This document shows positions 15,775 to 23,328 of a stretch of 26,789 nt of DNA, in pieces (the stretch's first letter is position 1; each line of letters begins with the position of its first letter). The position numbers and the translations under genes are program-made. This DNA comes from Ornithoclostridium sp949298505 (GTDB lineage Bacteria > Bacillota > Clostridia > Christensenellales > UBA3700). The notes beneath the pieces are model-generated. The model was not told the DNA's origin and made no database searches. It was given only the letters and a program-made list of their open reading frames with translations. The stretch is taken from NCBI GenBank assembly GCA_949298505.1, contig CASFWW010000024.1, positions 1-26,789 of the forward strand. Direction: 5' to 3'.

Positions 15775-15808
15775 TAAAAAACGGGGAAACGATTCCCCGT
15801 TTTTTTTA
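15775..15808. terminator. bidirectional intrinsic terminator
   Basis: AAAAAACGGGGAA pairs with TTCCCCGTTTTTT around a 4-base loop. The A-run on one side and the T-run on the other serve both the lipoprotein gene and the converging operon ending at 15863. Confidence 0.88.
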
Positions 15809-15862
15809 TTTTCACTCATCCGACCGCTTTATTTTCCGCGTTTCGGTTTATCTTCTCTCCGC

Positions 15863-16792
15863 TCAGTAACCTGCGTCGTAATCCACGTTGGAAACCTTTC
15901 CTCCGTCGCAAAAAACGACAAGCTTTTCGGCTATATCCTCAACGGCGACGTTTTCGGCTTTAGAAGCGTGTATGGCGCAATGCGGCGACATCACGACGTT
16001 CCTGAATTTCACGAAAGGATATTTTGAAACGCTCCTTGCCGCCTCTTTTTCAGATCTTCCCTGCGCCGCAGACCAGACGTCGGAAGCGAATCCGGCAAGA
16101 CTTCCGCTCTCAAGCAGTCCGAATATCTTTTCTTCTTTGAGCGTCTCCGCTCTGCCGACGTTTATTACGAATTTGCCGCTCAACAGAGCATAATCCGCGT
16201 CCGTTAATAATTTTGCGCTTTCGTCAGTTCTTGGCAACGCGAAAAGCAGAACGTCGCTCTCGTTCAGAAGCGCTTGTAACGGCTCCTTTTTTACTCCGGG
16301 CGGCACTTCTTTCCCTCTGTCGGGGGCTATAACGACGCAACCGAAAGGCGCGAGCAGCTTTGCGTATTCTCTGCCAACGGCTCCGAATCCTATTATACCG
16401 ACAGTCTTATCCCTCAGAGAATTCCACCATGATCTCCCTGCGTTCCAGTTCCCCTCCCGAAGATCGCCGTGGAGTTCGATCACTCTGTGAAGAAGCGCAA
16501 GCGTCAACGCAAAGGCGTGCTCGGCAACGTAAGGCGCGCAAGCGTGAGAGACCGTGAGAGAAATTCCGCGCTCCCTCATCCCGGCAAGAGGAAATTTGTC
16601 CGCTCCCGTCTTTGGCGCGAAAACCGCTTTCAGACGCTTCATTGCGTCCAGTTTTTCGCGATCGAGCGACGTGCCGACGTACGCCTCGCACTCCGCCTCG
16701 CAATCGCAGAAGACGTTGCCCTTTTCTTCAAGAGATTTTTTTATTGCCGCGGGAAAACGCGCCGCGTATTTATTTTCAACGAATATTTTCAA
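15863..16792 (-). CDS. D-2-hydroxyacid dehydrogenase family protein
   Basis: The 309-residue protein has the NAD-binding motif G-F-G-A-V-G (135-140), the helix V-A-E-H-A-F-A-L-T-L-A-L-L (about 89-101), the substrate arginine in N-V-G-R (Arg214) and the catalytic histidine in S-P-H-C (His271). The usual D-V-F-x-x-E-P segment is D-V-W-S-A-A-Q-G here (238-245), so the glutamate that pairs with the histidine is not in its normal place. Substrate unknown. The start is a TTG with GGAG 7 bases upstream, and it begins 12 bases after the channel gene's stop, so it is the fourth gene of that operon. It may be a passenger or a modified member. Confidence 0.82.
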   Translation of the reverse strand: MKIFVENKYAARFPAAIKKSLEEKGNVFCDCEAECEAYVGTSLDREKLDAMKRLKAVFAPKTGADKFPLAGMRERGISLTVSHACAPYVAEHAFALTLALLHRVIELHGDLREGNWNAGRSWWNSLRDKTVGIIGFGAVGREYAKLLAPFGCVVIAPDRGKEVPPGVKKEPLQALLNESDVLLFALPRTDESAKLLTDADYALLSGKFVINVGRAETLKEEKIFGLLESGSLAGFASDVWSAAQGRSEKEAARSVSKYPFVKFRNVVMSPHCAIHASKAENVAVEDIAEKLVVFCDGGKVSNVDYDAGY

Positions 16793-16804
16793 CGCCGTAC
16801 TCCG

Positions 16805-17926
16805 TCATTTCACGATTTTTCTGACCACAACGCCCGTTATGATCGTAAGAAGGAATATCCCCAGTATCGATTCCGCATATGCGGCATAAAGCATCGCAGA
16901 GGGCAGATCTCCGTAAACCACGTCAAGATTGAAGAAGTATTTCAGAGAGTTCATAAAAGAATCTACGATTACGCCTTTGACAGTATCCGTGCCGGACAAT
17001 GCGGCGTATATGCCTGAAAACGCAAATATCGAAACGAGCATTGAAATTATGTTGTTTGTTATGCGAATTCCCCAACCGAAACATTTGCCGATTGTAAAGT
17101 ACGCCACGGCATACAGCGCTTTCTCCAGCCATATCAGAGGCTTCGCCATTGCGCCGAATTTGTTGAGCTTCTTCCCCGCCTGTCTGATCCTGAGGTACAT
17201 ATTGACGTCTCTCATTATGTACAGACACTGATCGCTTTCGCTGAACAGATTGCGTTCAACGTACGAAGAATAAAGCGCGAGTACGAGCATGGACAGCCTT
17301 TTCAATCCTGCCACGCCTTCCTTTTTTTCCTGACGGTATCTCTTCCACAATTCTTTGAAACTTACGACCTGTATCTGAAGCTTCTGAACGGAAACCCCGC
17401 TTTTTATATCGAATCCCGGCATATTGTCGGAGACCAGAGTTCCGATTTTGGACATGCCTATCGCGATCTTTTCCACGTCCGCTCCGTATTCGAACCTGAT
17501 TTCTCCTATTTCGGACATGCTCAATATCTCAATAAGCTGCATGTCGCTGTTGAGCACGTCGATCCTTCCGCACCTTGAGTCAAGAAACCTGACGTCTTTC
17601 AGCGTCCTGTTCTTGTTGAAAGTGGCGTTGTCCACGGTACTTCTCTCAAAAACAAGGGTGTCCACTCCGCTGTTGTAATATTCGAAGACTCCAATTTTGC
17701 AGTTGATGAAATGAACGTGTCTGCCCAGCACTTTTTTCAGAGAAAGCTTCCTGAATTCGCAATTGTCAAACACAAGCTTTTCCTGTTCTCCGGAAAGCAT
17801 GACGTCCTGTATGCAGAGAGCGTCTTCAAAGACGAGATCTTTATACTCGCCTGAGATCGCTTCTCTGACCACTTTCTCGCCGGTATAAGACGATTTCTTG
17901 ATTCCCAAAGAATTCAGATCTTCCAT
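16805..17926 (-). CDS. beta-helix protein fused to a potassium-channel-like pore
   Basis: The 373-residue protein has two parts. Residues about 28-185 form short repeating strand units (for example L-V-F-D-N-C-E-F and V-H-F-I-N-C-K-I) like a pentapeptide or right-handed beta-helix domain. After a linker (185-255) come hydrophobic segments at about 262-285 and 289-310, a re-entrant part (321-334), D-V-V-Y-G-D-L-P (335-342), and a last helix (345-369, A-E-S-I-L-G-I-F-L-L). This matches the TM1-pore-TM2 layout of two-helix K+ channels, with filter T-V-G-Y-G-D changed to D-V-V-Y-G-D. The start overlaps the upstream kinase gene by 13 bases. Ion selectivity is uncertain. Confidence 0.72.
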   Translation of the reverse strand: MEDLNSLGIKKSSYTGEKVVREAISGEYKDLVFEDALCIQDVMLSGEQEKLVFDNCEFRKLSLKKVLGRHVHFINCKIGVFEYYNSGVDTLVFERSTVDNATFNKNRTLKDVRFLDSRCGRIDVLNSDMQLIEILSMSEIGEIRFEYGADVEKIAIGMSKIGTLVSDNMPGFDIKSGVSVQKLQIQVVSFKELWKRYRQEKKEGVAGLKRLSMLVLALYSSYVERNLFSESDQCLYIMRDVNMYLRIRQAGKKLNKFGAMAKPLIWLEKALYAVAYFTIGKCFGWGIRITNNIISMLVSIFAFSGIYAALSGTDTVKGVIVDSFMNSLKYFFNLDVVYGDLPSAMLYAAYAESILGIFLLTIITGVVVRKIVK

Positions 17927-18564
17927 TCTCTGTTTCCCTCTATATAATTACGCAACACTGGATAACCGTCTCCGCTGCCGTCTGTTTTACCTTGGCGCAC
18001 AAACTGTACGATCTCTTTTGCCGACGCTTCGGCGTCTGAATTGAATATCACCAGTCCGTAAGGTCTCTCCCCTTTTTCAAGCGCGGACGCTATATCCGCA
18101 AATTCCTCCTTGGCGGCAGAATAACGCACTTTTTTCTGGTCCTCGGATTTTTCTCTTGAATCCAGCCTCTCGTTTATCTGCTCCAGCGGCGACCATATCA
18201 GAATATGACAAAACGGTATTCCCTTTTCGCGCAAGGATTTCTCCAGCGCGTAATAATTCTCCAGCTTCCCGACGTGGATGACAGGACATTTTCCGCGCGA
18301 CAAGTAATACTTCAGCCGCTTGCCGTCAACGCCGTAAAACCTGCCGTACCTGCCATGATACTGAACGAAGTCGCCTCTCCCGGCTTTTTTGGTAAACTCC
18401 TTTACGGATATGTCTGTATACCCGGGTTTGTGCTCTGTTCCATCAGGTATTCCCCTGTGTTTCCTGAACATAATAAAAGAAGAGTCTGCCACGCAAAGCA
18501 ATCCCGTTACGGTATTTTTTCCGCTCGCCGGAGTCCCCGAAAGCAAAATCACTTTTGAATCCAT
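17914..18564 (-). CDS. guanylate-kinase-like P-loop protein
   Basis: The 216-residue product has a P-loop G-T-P-A-S-G-K-N-T (10-18) right at the N-terminus and the segment D-F-V-Q-Y-H-G-R-Y-G-R-F-Y-G (65-78), which parallels the GMP-binding part of guanylate kinases. It is followed by L-S-R-G-K-x-P-V-I-H-V, the usual strand. The S-x-x-T-T-R-x-P-R segment that binds GMP phosphate in true Gmk is replaced by F-R-K-H-R-G-I-P-D-G-T-E, so the substrate may differ. It is not the housekeeping gmk by context. It overlaps the preceding kinase gene by 16 bases and the following channel gene by 13. The AGGAGG site is 16 bases upstream, which suggests coupling by termination-reinitiation. Confidence 0.78.
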   Translation of the reverse strand: MDSKVILLSGTPASGKNTVTGLLCVADSSFIMFRKHRGIPDGTEHKPGYTDISVKEFTKKAGRGDFVQYHGRYGRFYGVDGKRLKYYLSRGKCPVIHVGKLENYYALEKSLREKGIPFCHILIWSPLEQINERLDSREKSEDQKKVRYSAAKEEFADIASALEKGERPYGLVIFNSDAEASAKEIVQFVRQGKTDGSGDGYPVLRNYIEGNREWKI

Positions 18565-19151
18565 TTTATCAGCTTTTCGACCTCCTCGTTCAGATTCCTG
18601 TCCACTTCGTTGTAAAAAATATATGCTCCGAAAGCGTTATCCGGAGCTATTCCCGCAAGCCCGGAGCTGTACTCGTACCAGTTGGCAAGTTTATAGCGGT
18701 CCCTGGAAGCGTTGCGCCTGGAGACTCTGGCATATTCCAGATTTTCATCGTGATTTATCCAGACAAATCTGACGACGACGCCGATCCTGTCAAGATACTG
18801 TTTGTTTATCATTTCAGCAAACTTGTTGAAATCCTGCACCACAGCGATCATAGGGATTGTCAGCACCACGCTGTTGCCGAGTTCAAGATTCTCGCGGCAA
18901 AGCTTCAGCGTGATGTCGTATTCAATGGGTCTTATCTTTTCGCAATAAAATTCAGACTCTCTGTCGCCTTCGCTGGACCCGCTTGCGCAAAGAATAAAAT
19001 CCGTATATTGTCTGGTGACGGTGTCTTTGTCTATATAAGTCCACTTCATTCTTTCGGAAACGGCTTTCCCGACGGTGGTTTTCCCCGCCCCGGCGCATCC
19101 GGCTATGATGACAAACGTGGTTCTCTCAGGTTTCTTTGATCTTCCGAACAT
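18549..19151 (-). CDS. zeta/AAA_33-like P-loop kinase
   Basis: The 200-residue product has Walker A G-C-A-G-A-G-K-T-T (18-26), the second-strand motif D-K-D-T-V-T (41-46), and a lid region with R-V-S-R-R-N-A-S-R-D-R-Y-K-L-A-N-W (142-158), like small-molecule and zeta-toxin-type kinases. Such enzymes phosphorylate small metabolites, nucleotide sugars, RNA ends or antibiotics; the target here is not evident. It is the first gene of the operon. A GGGGGA ribosome site stands 6 bases before the ATG, and a TATAAT box lies just upstream. A toxin role is possible but unproven, because no separate antitoxin is adjacent. Confidence 0.78.
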   Translation of the reverse strand: MFGRSKKPERTTFVIIAGCAGAGKTTVGKAVSERMKWTYIDKDTVTRQYTDFILCASGSSEGDRESEFYCEKIRPIEYDITLKLCRENLELGNSVVLTIPMIAVVQDFNKFAEMINKQYLDRIGVVVRFVWINHDENLEYARVSRRNASRDRYKLANWYEYSSGLAGIAPDNAFGAYIFYNEVDRNLNEEVEKLIKWIQK

Positions 19152-19175
19152 AAAAATTCCCCCGTATTATTGAAT

Positions 19176-19205
19176 ATTATATCATGCAGCCGCTTCAATT
19201 GTAAA
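19176..19205 (-). promoter_or_regulatory. promoter of the kinase-kinase-channel operon
   Basis: On the minus strand TTTACA (19200-19205), an 18-base spacer and TATAAT (19176-19181), about 25 bases before the ATG at 19151. Confidence 0.68.
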
Positions 19206-19400
19206 TACAATAAACGTTTCCTCGCTCATTTTCCGTCCGAGCCTCCGCTTTCTTTCCGCGCACATCCGCGTCACCGCTGCTCCGGAAAGTTAAGACTGCT
19301 TCCGGACAAAAATTTTTTTTATTTTATAAATATATGAGTTGCAACCCGAAAACGCGCTTTTTTACAAAAACTTTACATTTGGGAGTCTCTCTTCTATTTT
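19206..19400. other. divergent intergenic region with an inverted repeat
   Basis: No gene is seen here. TCCGGAA (19281-19287) and TTCCGGA (19300-19306) form an inverted pair around 12 bases, followed after a few bases by a long T-run (about 19313-19320). It may be a weak terminator or an operator between the divergent units. A possible extra promoter (TTGGGA 19379, 16 bases, TATAAT 19401-19406) points to the plus-strand gene. Confidence 0.4.
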
Positions 19401-19429
19401 TATAATCAATAATTATGCCCTTCTACCGT

Positions 19430-19458
19430 TTGACTATCATTTTTCAATATGCTATCTT
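19430..19458 (+). promoter_or_regulatory. promoter of the condensation-fold gene
   Basis: TTGACT (19430-19435), a 17-base spacer and TATCTT (19453-19458), leaving a leader of about 100 bases before the ATG at 19568. Confidence 0.55.
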
Positions 19459-19567
19459 AGATAAGGAAATAACGTCACATGCCGATAACAACGGCAATTA
19501 TCTGAACAACTTTCTGGCTTTCTTGTTTTACGATTCAGATTTTCAGACCTTAAAGGAGATTACAACA

Positions 19568-20815
19568 ATGAAATATACCGGCAGAAAATTCACCATCTCG
19601 GTTGGCGCGATGCCGTTTGCAACGATAAGCAACACGCGTTCTCAATTCCGCATAATAGCAAACCTCGACAAAGACGTTGACCCTGAAATTCTTCAGAAAG
19701 CCACAGACCTCGTAGTGCCGCGTTTCCCGATGTACACCGTCATCATCAAAAGAAGATGGCACGGACTCAGGACCCTCCAGGTCGCGGAAATGAAAGTGAA
19801 CGTCGAGCCTTTCAATCCTCAGAGAGAGCATTATCACAGATATGCAAAAAAGCCGCTTTTCAAGATCATGTACGAAAAAAACATGATCTGCGTGGAACTT
19901 TACCATATCCTTACCGACGGCAACGGCGGCGTAAGATTTCTGAATTGTCTGCTGGCGTGCTACTTCACTCTGCTGGGCGAAGACGTCGATATGACCAACA
20001 TCCTTGACTGGAGAGACCATGCGACGGACGAAGAATTCGAAGACGGTTATCTGCGCTTTGCCGAAAACAAAAAGGGAAAGATCAACAATGCCAGAAGCTT
20101 TGGCCGCGCTCAGTTCAAGCTGGACGAAAAGGTCATAAAGGACAGAGGAAACGTTTCCACCACATACTCTTTCGATCTCGCTTCTGCTAAACCCGTTGCG
20201 AAATCTTACGGCGCTACCCTGCACGAATATCTCGCGGCAACGCTTTGCGTGACCTTCCTGAGACTACGCGACGAACGCGGCAGCAAAAAATGCATACGCC
20301 TGCAAATGCCGATAGACCTCAGAAAACGCTTTCCGACCACAACGCTGACCAACTTCGTCGCGACCACTCAGTTCGAAACGTTCGGCGGAGACAAAGCTCA
20401 ACTGATCAAGGAGCTCCGCGAGCATTTTGAGATTGCAACTCACGAGGACGAACTCAAATCTTTCCTGAACGACGGAAAGAACCTGATGCACGGCGTGCTG
20501 GGCTTCCTCCCCAGATTTATCAGCGATTTTCTGGTCGACCTGGGCGACACCCTGCTCGGAGAAAGGATGAGCAACACCTCTTTCAGCAACCTGGGTCTCG
20601 TGAAAAACAACCTGGCGAAAAACGGAGTGCTCGATTACGAAGTCATAGGAGGCAACCCGCTTTACGCGCCGTTTTACGTGACGGCGATAAGTTTCAACGG
20701 AATATGCAACATCTCTTTCTCAAGGCATATAGAATCAGACGTGTTTGAAAGATACTTCCTTGAGGAACTCTCGAAAGACGACATATCTCCGACAAAAACG
20801 GTCATCAGAAAATAA
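19568..20815 (+). CDS. condensation/alcohol-acetyltransferase-fold protein
   Basis: I start at 19568, which has AAAGGAG at the right spacing, not at the in-frame ATG at 19415, whose extra 51 residues look non-coding. The 415-residue product belongs to the CoA-dependent acyltransferase superfamily that includes condensation domains, PapA and WES/DGAT enzymes. The motif is H-I-L-T-D-G (His113, Asp117), i.e. HxxxDG with one histidine, followed by G-N-G-G. The C-terminal half has F-S-N-L-G (about 329-333), matching the D-F-G-W-G-like region loosely. It likely transfers an acyl group to an alcohol or lipid; substrates are unknown. It stands alone with its own promoter and terminator. Confidence 0.78.
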   Translation: MKYTGRKFTISVGAMPFATISNTRSQFRIIANLDKDVDPEILQKATDLVVPRFPMYTVIIKRRWHGLRTLQVAEMKVNVEPFNPQREHYHRYAKKPLFKIMYEKNMICVELYHILTDGNGGVRFLNCLLACYFTLLGEDVDMTNILDWRDHATDEEFEDGYLRFAENKKGKINNARSFGRAQFKLDEKVIKDRGNVSTTYSFDLASAKPVAKSYGATLHEYLAATLCVTFLRLRDERGSKKCIRLQMPIDLRKRFPTTTLTNFVATTQFETFGGDKAQLIKELREHFEIATHEDELKSFLNDGKNLMHGVLGFLPRFISDFLVDLGDTLLGERMSNTSFSNLGLVKNNLAKNGVLDYEVIGGNPLYAPFYVTAISFNGICNISFSRHIESDVFERYFLEELSKDDISPTKTVIRK

Positions 20816-20850
20816 CTCCGGAAATGCCGGTCCCGCCAATAACGGACGTA

Positions 20851-20884
20851 TAAAAAAGGAGCCTTCCGGCTCCTTGATTTTTTA
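20851..20884. terminator. bidirectional intrinsic terminator
   Basis: AAGGAGCC (20856-20863) pairs perfectly with GGCTCCTT (20868-20875). There is an A-run before and a T-run after, so it serves both converging genes. Confidence 0.88.
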
Positions 20885-20898
20885 TCACTTGAATTGGT

Positions 20899-21801
20899 TT
20901 ACGCCAGATTGAGAAGATCTTCATCCGTAACGGCGTAACCAGTATAGGTCATCTTGTTGTAGCAGGTCTCCTTGCAGGTCGTCTCCATAATGTTTTTAGC
21001 CTTGCCGCTGTAAGTCTCGCTCCTGTACCACGCGGTAAACCTCATTTTGCCGCCGATATTTTTCACGGCAACGTCTATCACGGTGTTCTCCATCTTCAAA
21101 GTGCTTTCCGGCGCAGACATGTTGCCTGCGTATTCGCTGAGAAGGGTGGGCTGATATTTCTTCATCGCCTCTTTGCTACAATCGAAAATGAGCGTGAAGT
21201 AATATACGTCGCCGACTTTGTACACGTTGTCGCTGAATTCCTGCGCAAGACAAGCCTTGTCCGTCAGTTCGTATATCGTCCAGCGCTCTGTCATCAGATA
21301 GTTCTTTTCTGGCACGTCCCCGGTGAATGGAACAAACTCGCCCCACTTCTTCACCGTATACTCAGCCCCGCTCAGATCGAGATCGTTTTCGTGCGTCACG
21401 CTGAGCTCGTAAGCGTTGTTTCCGTCGTAATAGTATCTCACGGCTGAAGTCATATCGGAGACCACGCCGTCGCCTTTTGTTATCTCCTGATTGAATATTC
21501 TGTCGCCTTCGACCTTTCTTTTCATCTGCACGCTTCGCGTACCCATGACCCCGAGCACGGACGACACAGAAAAACTCAGCGTCTCCTCTCTGAAATACGC
21601 GTCGTCTTCAAGCCAGTTTGCATGAGCCTGCGTGAACAGATCGAACGCGCTCATCCCTTCCACTCTGTATTTTTCGTCAGAAGTGCCCAGATATTCGTCG
21701 TCAGCCGCAACGTCTTTTATTTCTTTTTTGCACGCGACCGCGCAAAGACACGTTCCAAGCAACGTTAATATCAGGGTAATTATGCAAAATATTCTCTTCA
21801 T
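20899..21801 (-). CDS. lipoprotein, function unknown
   Basis: The 300-residue product has an N-terminal signal with a cysteine at A-V-A-C (about 21-24), so it is probably a lipoprotein. The mature part is acidic and rich in Tyr, with alternating strand-like segments; it recalls LolA/LppX-like lipid-binding beta-barrel halves of Firmicute lipoproteins, but I cannot assign it with confidence. Its promoter is near consensus, yet the ribosome site before the ATG is weak. It stands alone between two terminators or gaps. Confidence 0.78.
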   Translation of the reverse strand: MKRIFCIITLILTLLGTCLCAVACKKEIKDVAADDEYLGTSDEKYRVEGMSAFDLFTQAHANWLEDDAYFREETLSFSVSSVLGVMGTRSVQMKRKVEGDRIFNQEITKGDGVVSDMTSAVRYYYDGNNAYELSVTHENDLDLSGAEYTVKKWGEFVPFTGDVPEKNYLMTERWTIYELTDKACLAQEFSDNVYKVGDVYYFTLIFDCSKEAMKKYQPTLLSEYAGNMSAPESTLKMENTVIDVAVKNIGGKMRFTAWYRSETYSGKAKNIMETTCKETCYNKMTYTGYAVTDEDLLNLA

Positions 21802-21832
21802 ACGCCCGGTTTTCCCAAATTACTTTACATAT

Positions 21833-21861
21833 ATTATACATTAATCTCGGAAAACTATCAA
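21833..21861 (-). promoter_or_regulatory. promoter of the 300-residue lipoprotein
   Basis: On the minus strand TTGATA (21856-21861), a 17-base spacer and TATAAT (21833-21838). Confidence 0.75.
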
Positions 21862-21982
21862 CCCTGAATTCTCTTTCGGCATTTGCGCCTGAAGTCTCCT
21901 GCCGCTAACGTAGCGTCTCCCGCGGGCAGACACGGAGCGCCGCGCCCGCCCGGTATACGGCGTTCGGTCCGGCGTTTTGATG

Positions 21983-22007
21983 TAAAAAAAAGGGGCTTGC
22001 GCCCCTT
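21983..22007 (-). terminator. intrinsic terminator of the phosphoesterase gene
   Basis: Read on the minus strand, AAGGGGC pairs with GCCCCTT (22001-22007 with 21990-21996) around a 4-base loop and ends in a long T-run. It follows the stop codon by only a few bases. Confidence 0.88.
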
Positions 22008-22009
22008 CG

Positions 22010-23170
22010 TCAATCTGTCACGACGTATTCGTGCGTCACGCTCCTCTTTTCTCCCACCCGGAACACGGTGCCGCCGTTCTTGTCATCGTCGTTATAGCAC
22101 CTGTCGCCGGTTTTGAGCGCGTAGGTGAGCCTGACGCCTTTGTAGATCAGAGAGTAGTCGTTGACGTGGTCGTGCCCGGCGAACACATACTTCGTGCTCC
22201 CTTCTTCAAGGATCGCGTCAAACATGCCGCTGTTCTTCTTGCTGCAACACACGTCTTCTCTCATCTCTCCGAAAAAGCCGTATTCCTCGCTCTTGCCGCT
22301 GAGCAGATAATCGCAATATGCGTAATAGTACTCCGGCAGGGCGATATGTATGAACAGCGCGGATTCCGGCGCAGGCGCACCTTTGCTCTCATTGTATTCC
22401 GCGGCGCCGCGAACGCACCAACGGTACCATTCGACCTGCCCGGGCTGAATATATGCGTAATCGTGCCCGATCTGTCTCTCGACAAGTTCTCCGTTCTTAT
22501 CCCGCATGAGCTGAAAATCGTCGTCAAGCTCCCAATAATACATCTTGTCCTCTTCCGGCATATCTCCGAAATCTGCGCCCGACCCCGAATCCATCATTAT
22601 CAGAGACTCGACTATCACGTCTCCTTCCATTATATTTATGACATAATTGCCGACTCCTCCGATATTGCCGGGGCCCTTCCTGAACAGGCAGTATTCCGAC
22701 TCTTCGTACTTTTCCGCCGCCGCGTTCAGATCCACGTTGCCTTCGCCGTCGTGATTGCCGTTTATCGGCGCCCACGGTATCCTGAAAGAATCCATAAATT
22801 CGATAAGGTCTTCAATGGAATATTTTACAAACGGCGCCCAGATCTGGTCGCCAGTCATCGTGATCAGATCAGGCTGTACCCTTGCGACAAGCTCTCTGAT
22901 CGTCTCTTCAGTCTGCGTGCGCTGACCTGCGACGTCAAGAAAATCGTTGTACTGTATGTCTGTGAGATTGAGAACAACGAAATCCTTACCCGGCGTTTTC
23001 TGCAACGTAATTGTATTCTCTATTTTGTACTCCATATCCGCCTCCCATACTTCGGTGCTCGGCGTACCCTTTACCGAACTCAGCGCAAACGCCGCCGCAA
23101 AAACCCCGACGACTACAACTATAGACGCCAATACGGCAATAAATATTTTTAACCCTCTGTGCTTTTTCAT
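22010..23170 (-). CDS. membrane-anchored metallophosphoesterase
   Basis: The 386-residue protein has a basic start and one hydrophobic helix (about 8-32), so it is anchored with the enzyme outside. The calcineurin-like motifs occur in order: L-T-D-I-Q (Asp71, Gln73), T-G-D-Q (106-109), G-N-H-D (138-141), H-I-A-L-P (His275) and A-G-H-D-H (331-335). The first motif has Gln where the usual D-x-H has His, a variant found in some Firmicute phosphoesterases related to purple acid phosphatases. The substrate is likely an extracellular phosphate ester. It has its own promoter and terminator. Confidence 0.9.
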   Translation of the reverse strand: MKKHRGLKIFIAVLASIVVVVGVFAAAFALSSVKGTPSTEVWEADMEYKIENTITLQKTPGKDFVVLNLTDIQYNDFLDVAGQRTQTEETIRELVARVQPDLITMTGDQIWAPFVKYSIEDLIEFMDSFRIPWAPINGNHDGEGNVDLNAAAEKYEESEYCLFRKGPGNIGGVGNYVINIMEGDVIVESLIMMDSGSGADFGDMPEEDKMYYWELDDDFQLMRDKNGELVERQIGHDYAYIQPGQVEWYRWCVRGAAEYNESKGAPAPESALFIHIALPEYYYAYCDYLLSGKSEEYGFFGEMREDVCCSKKNSGMFDAILEEGSTKYVFAGHDHVNDYSLIYKGVRLTYALKTGDRCYNDDDKNGGTVFRVGEKRSVTHEYVVTD

Positions 23171-23254
23171 AACAAACGCTGTCCCTCCGTGAAGCTACCT
23201 TAACCCGAAAATATACTGCTTTTCAGCTAAACGTTCGGTTTTGCACCTGAGTAT

Positions 23255-23283
23255 ATTTTACACGGTTTTGCCGATGTTTTCAA
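23255..23283 (-). promoter_or_regulatory. promoter of the phosphoesterase gene
   Basis: On the minus strand TTGAAA (23278-23283), a 17-base spacer and TAAAAT (23255-23260), giving a leader of about 78 bases. Confidence 0.6.
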
Positions 23284-23328
23284 GTCCTGCCAACAATTTA
23301 CGTCAGCTTTACGGCAAAATCAATCGTT

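Noticed and set aside
18549..19151. Classical zeta toxin of a toxin-antitoxin pair
   Set aside because: The fold is similar, but no epsilon-like antitoxin is adjacent, and neighbours are another kinase-like protein and a pore protein; kept only as a zeta/AAA_33-like kinase.
19415..19567. Upstream start for the condensation-fold gene
   Set aside because: The extra 51 residues overlap the likely promoter region and lack a ribosome site, while 19568 has AAAGGAG.
22031..23152. Plus-strand frame (373 codons) opposite the phosphoesterase
   Set aside because: The opposite strand carries all five metallophosphoesterase motifs; this frame is a codon-bias shadow.
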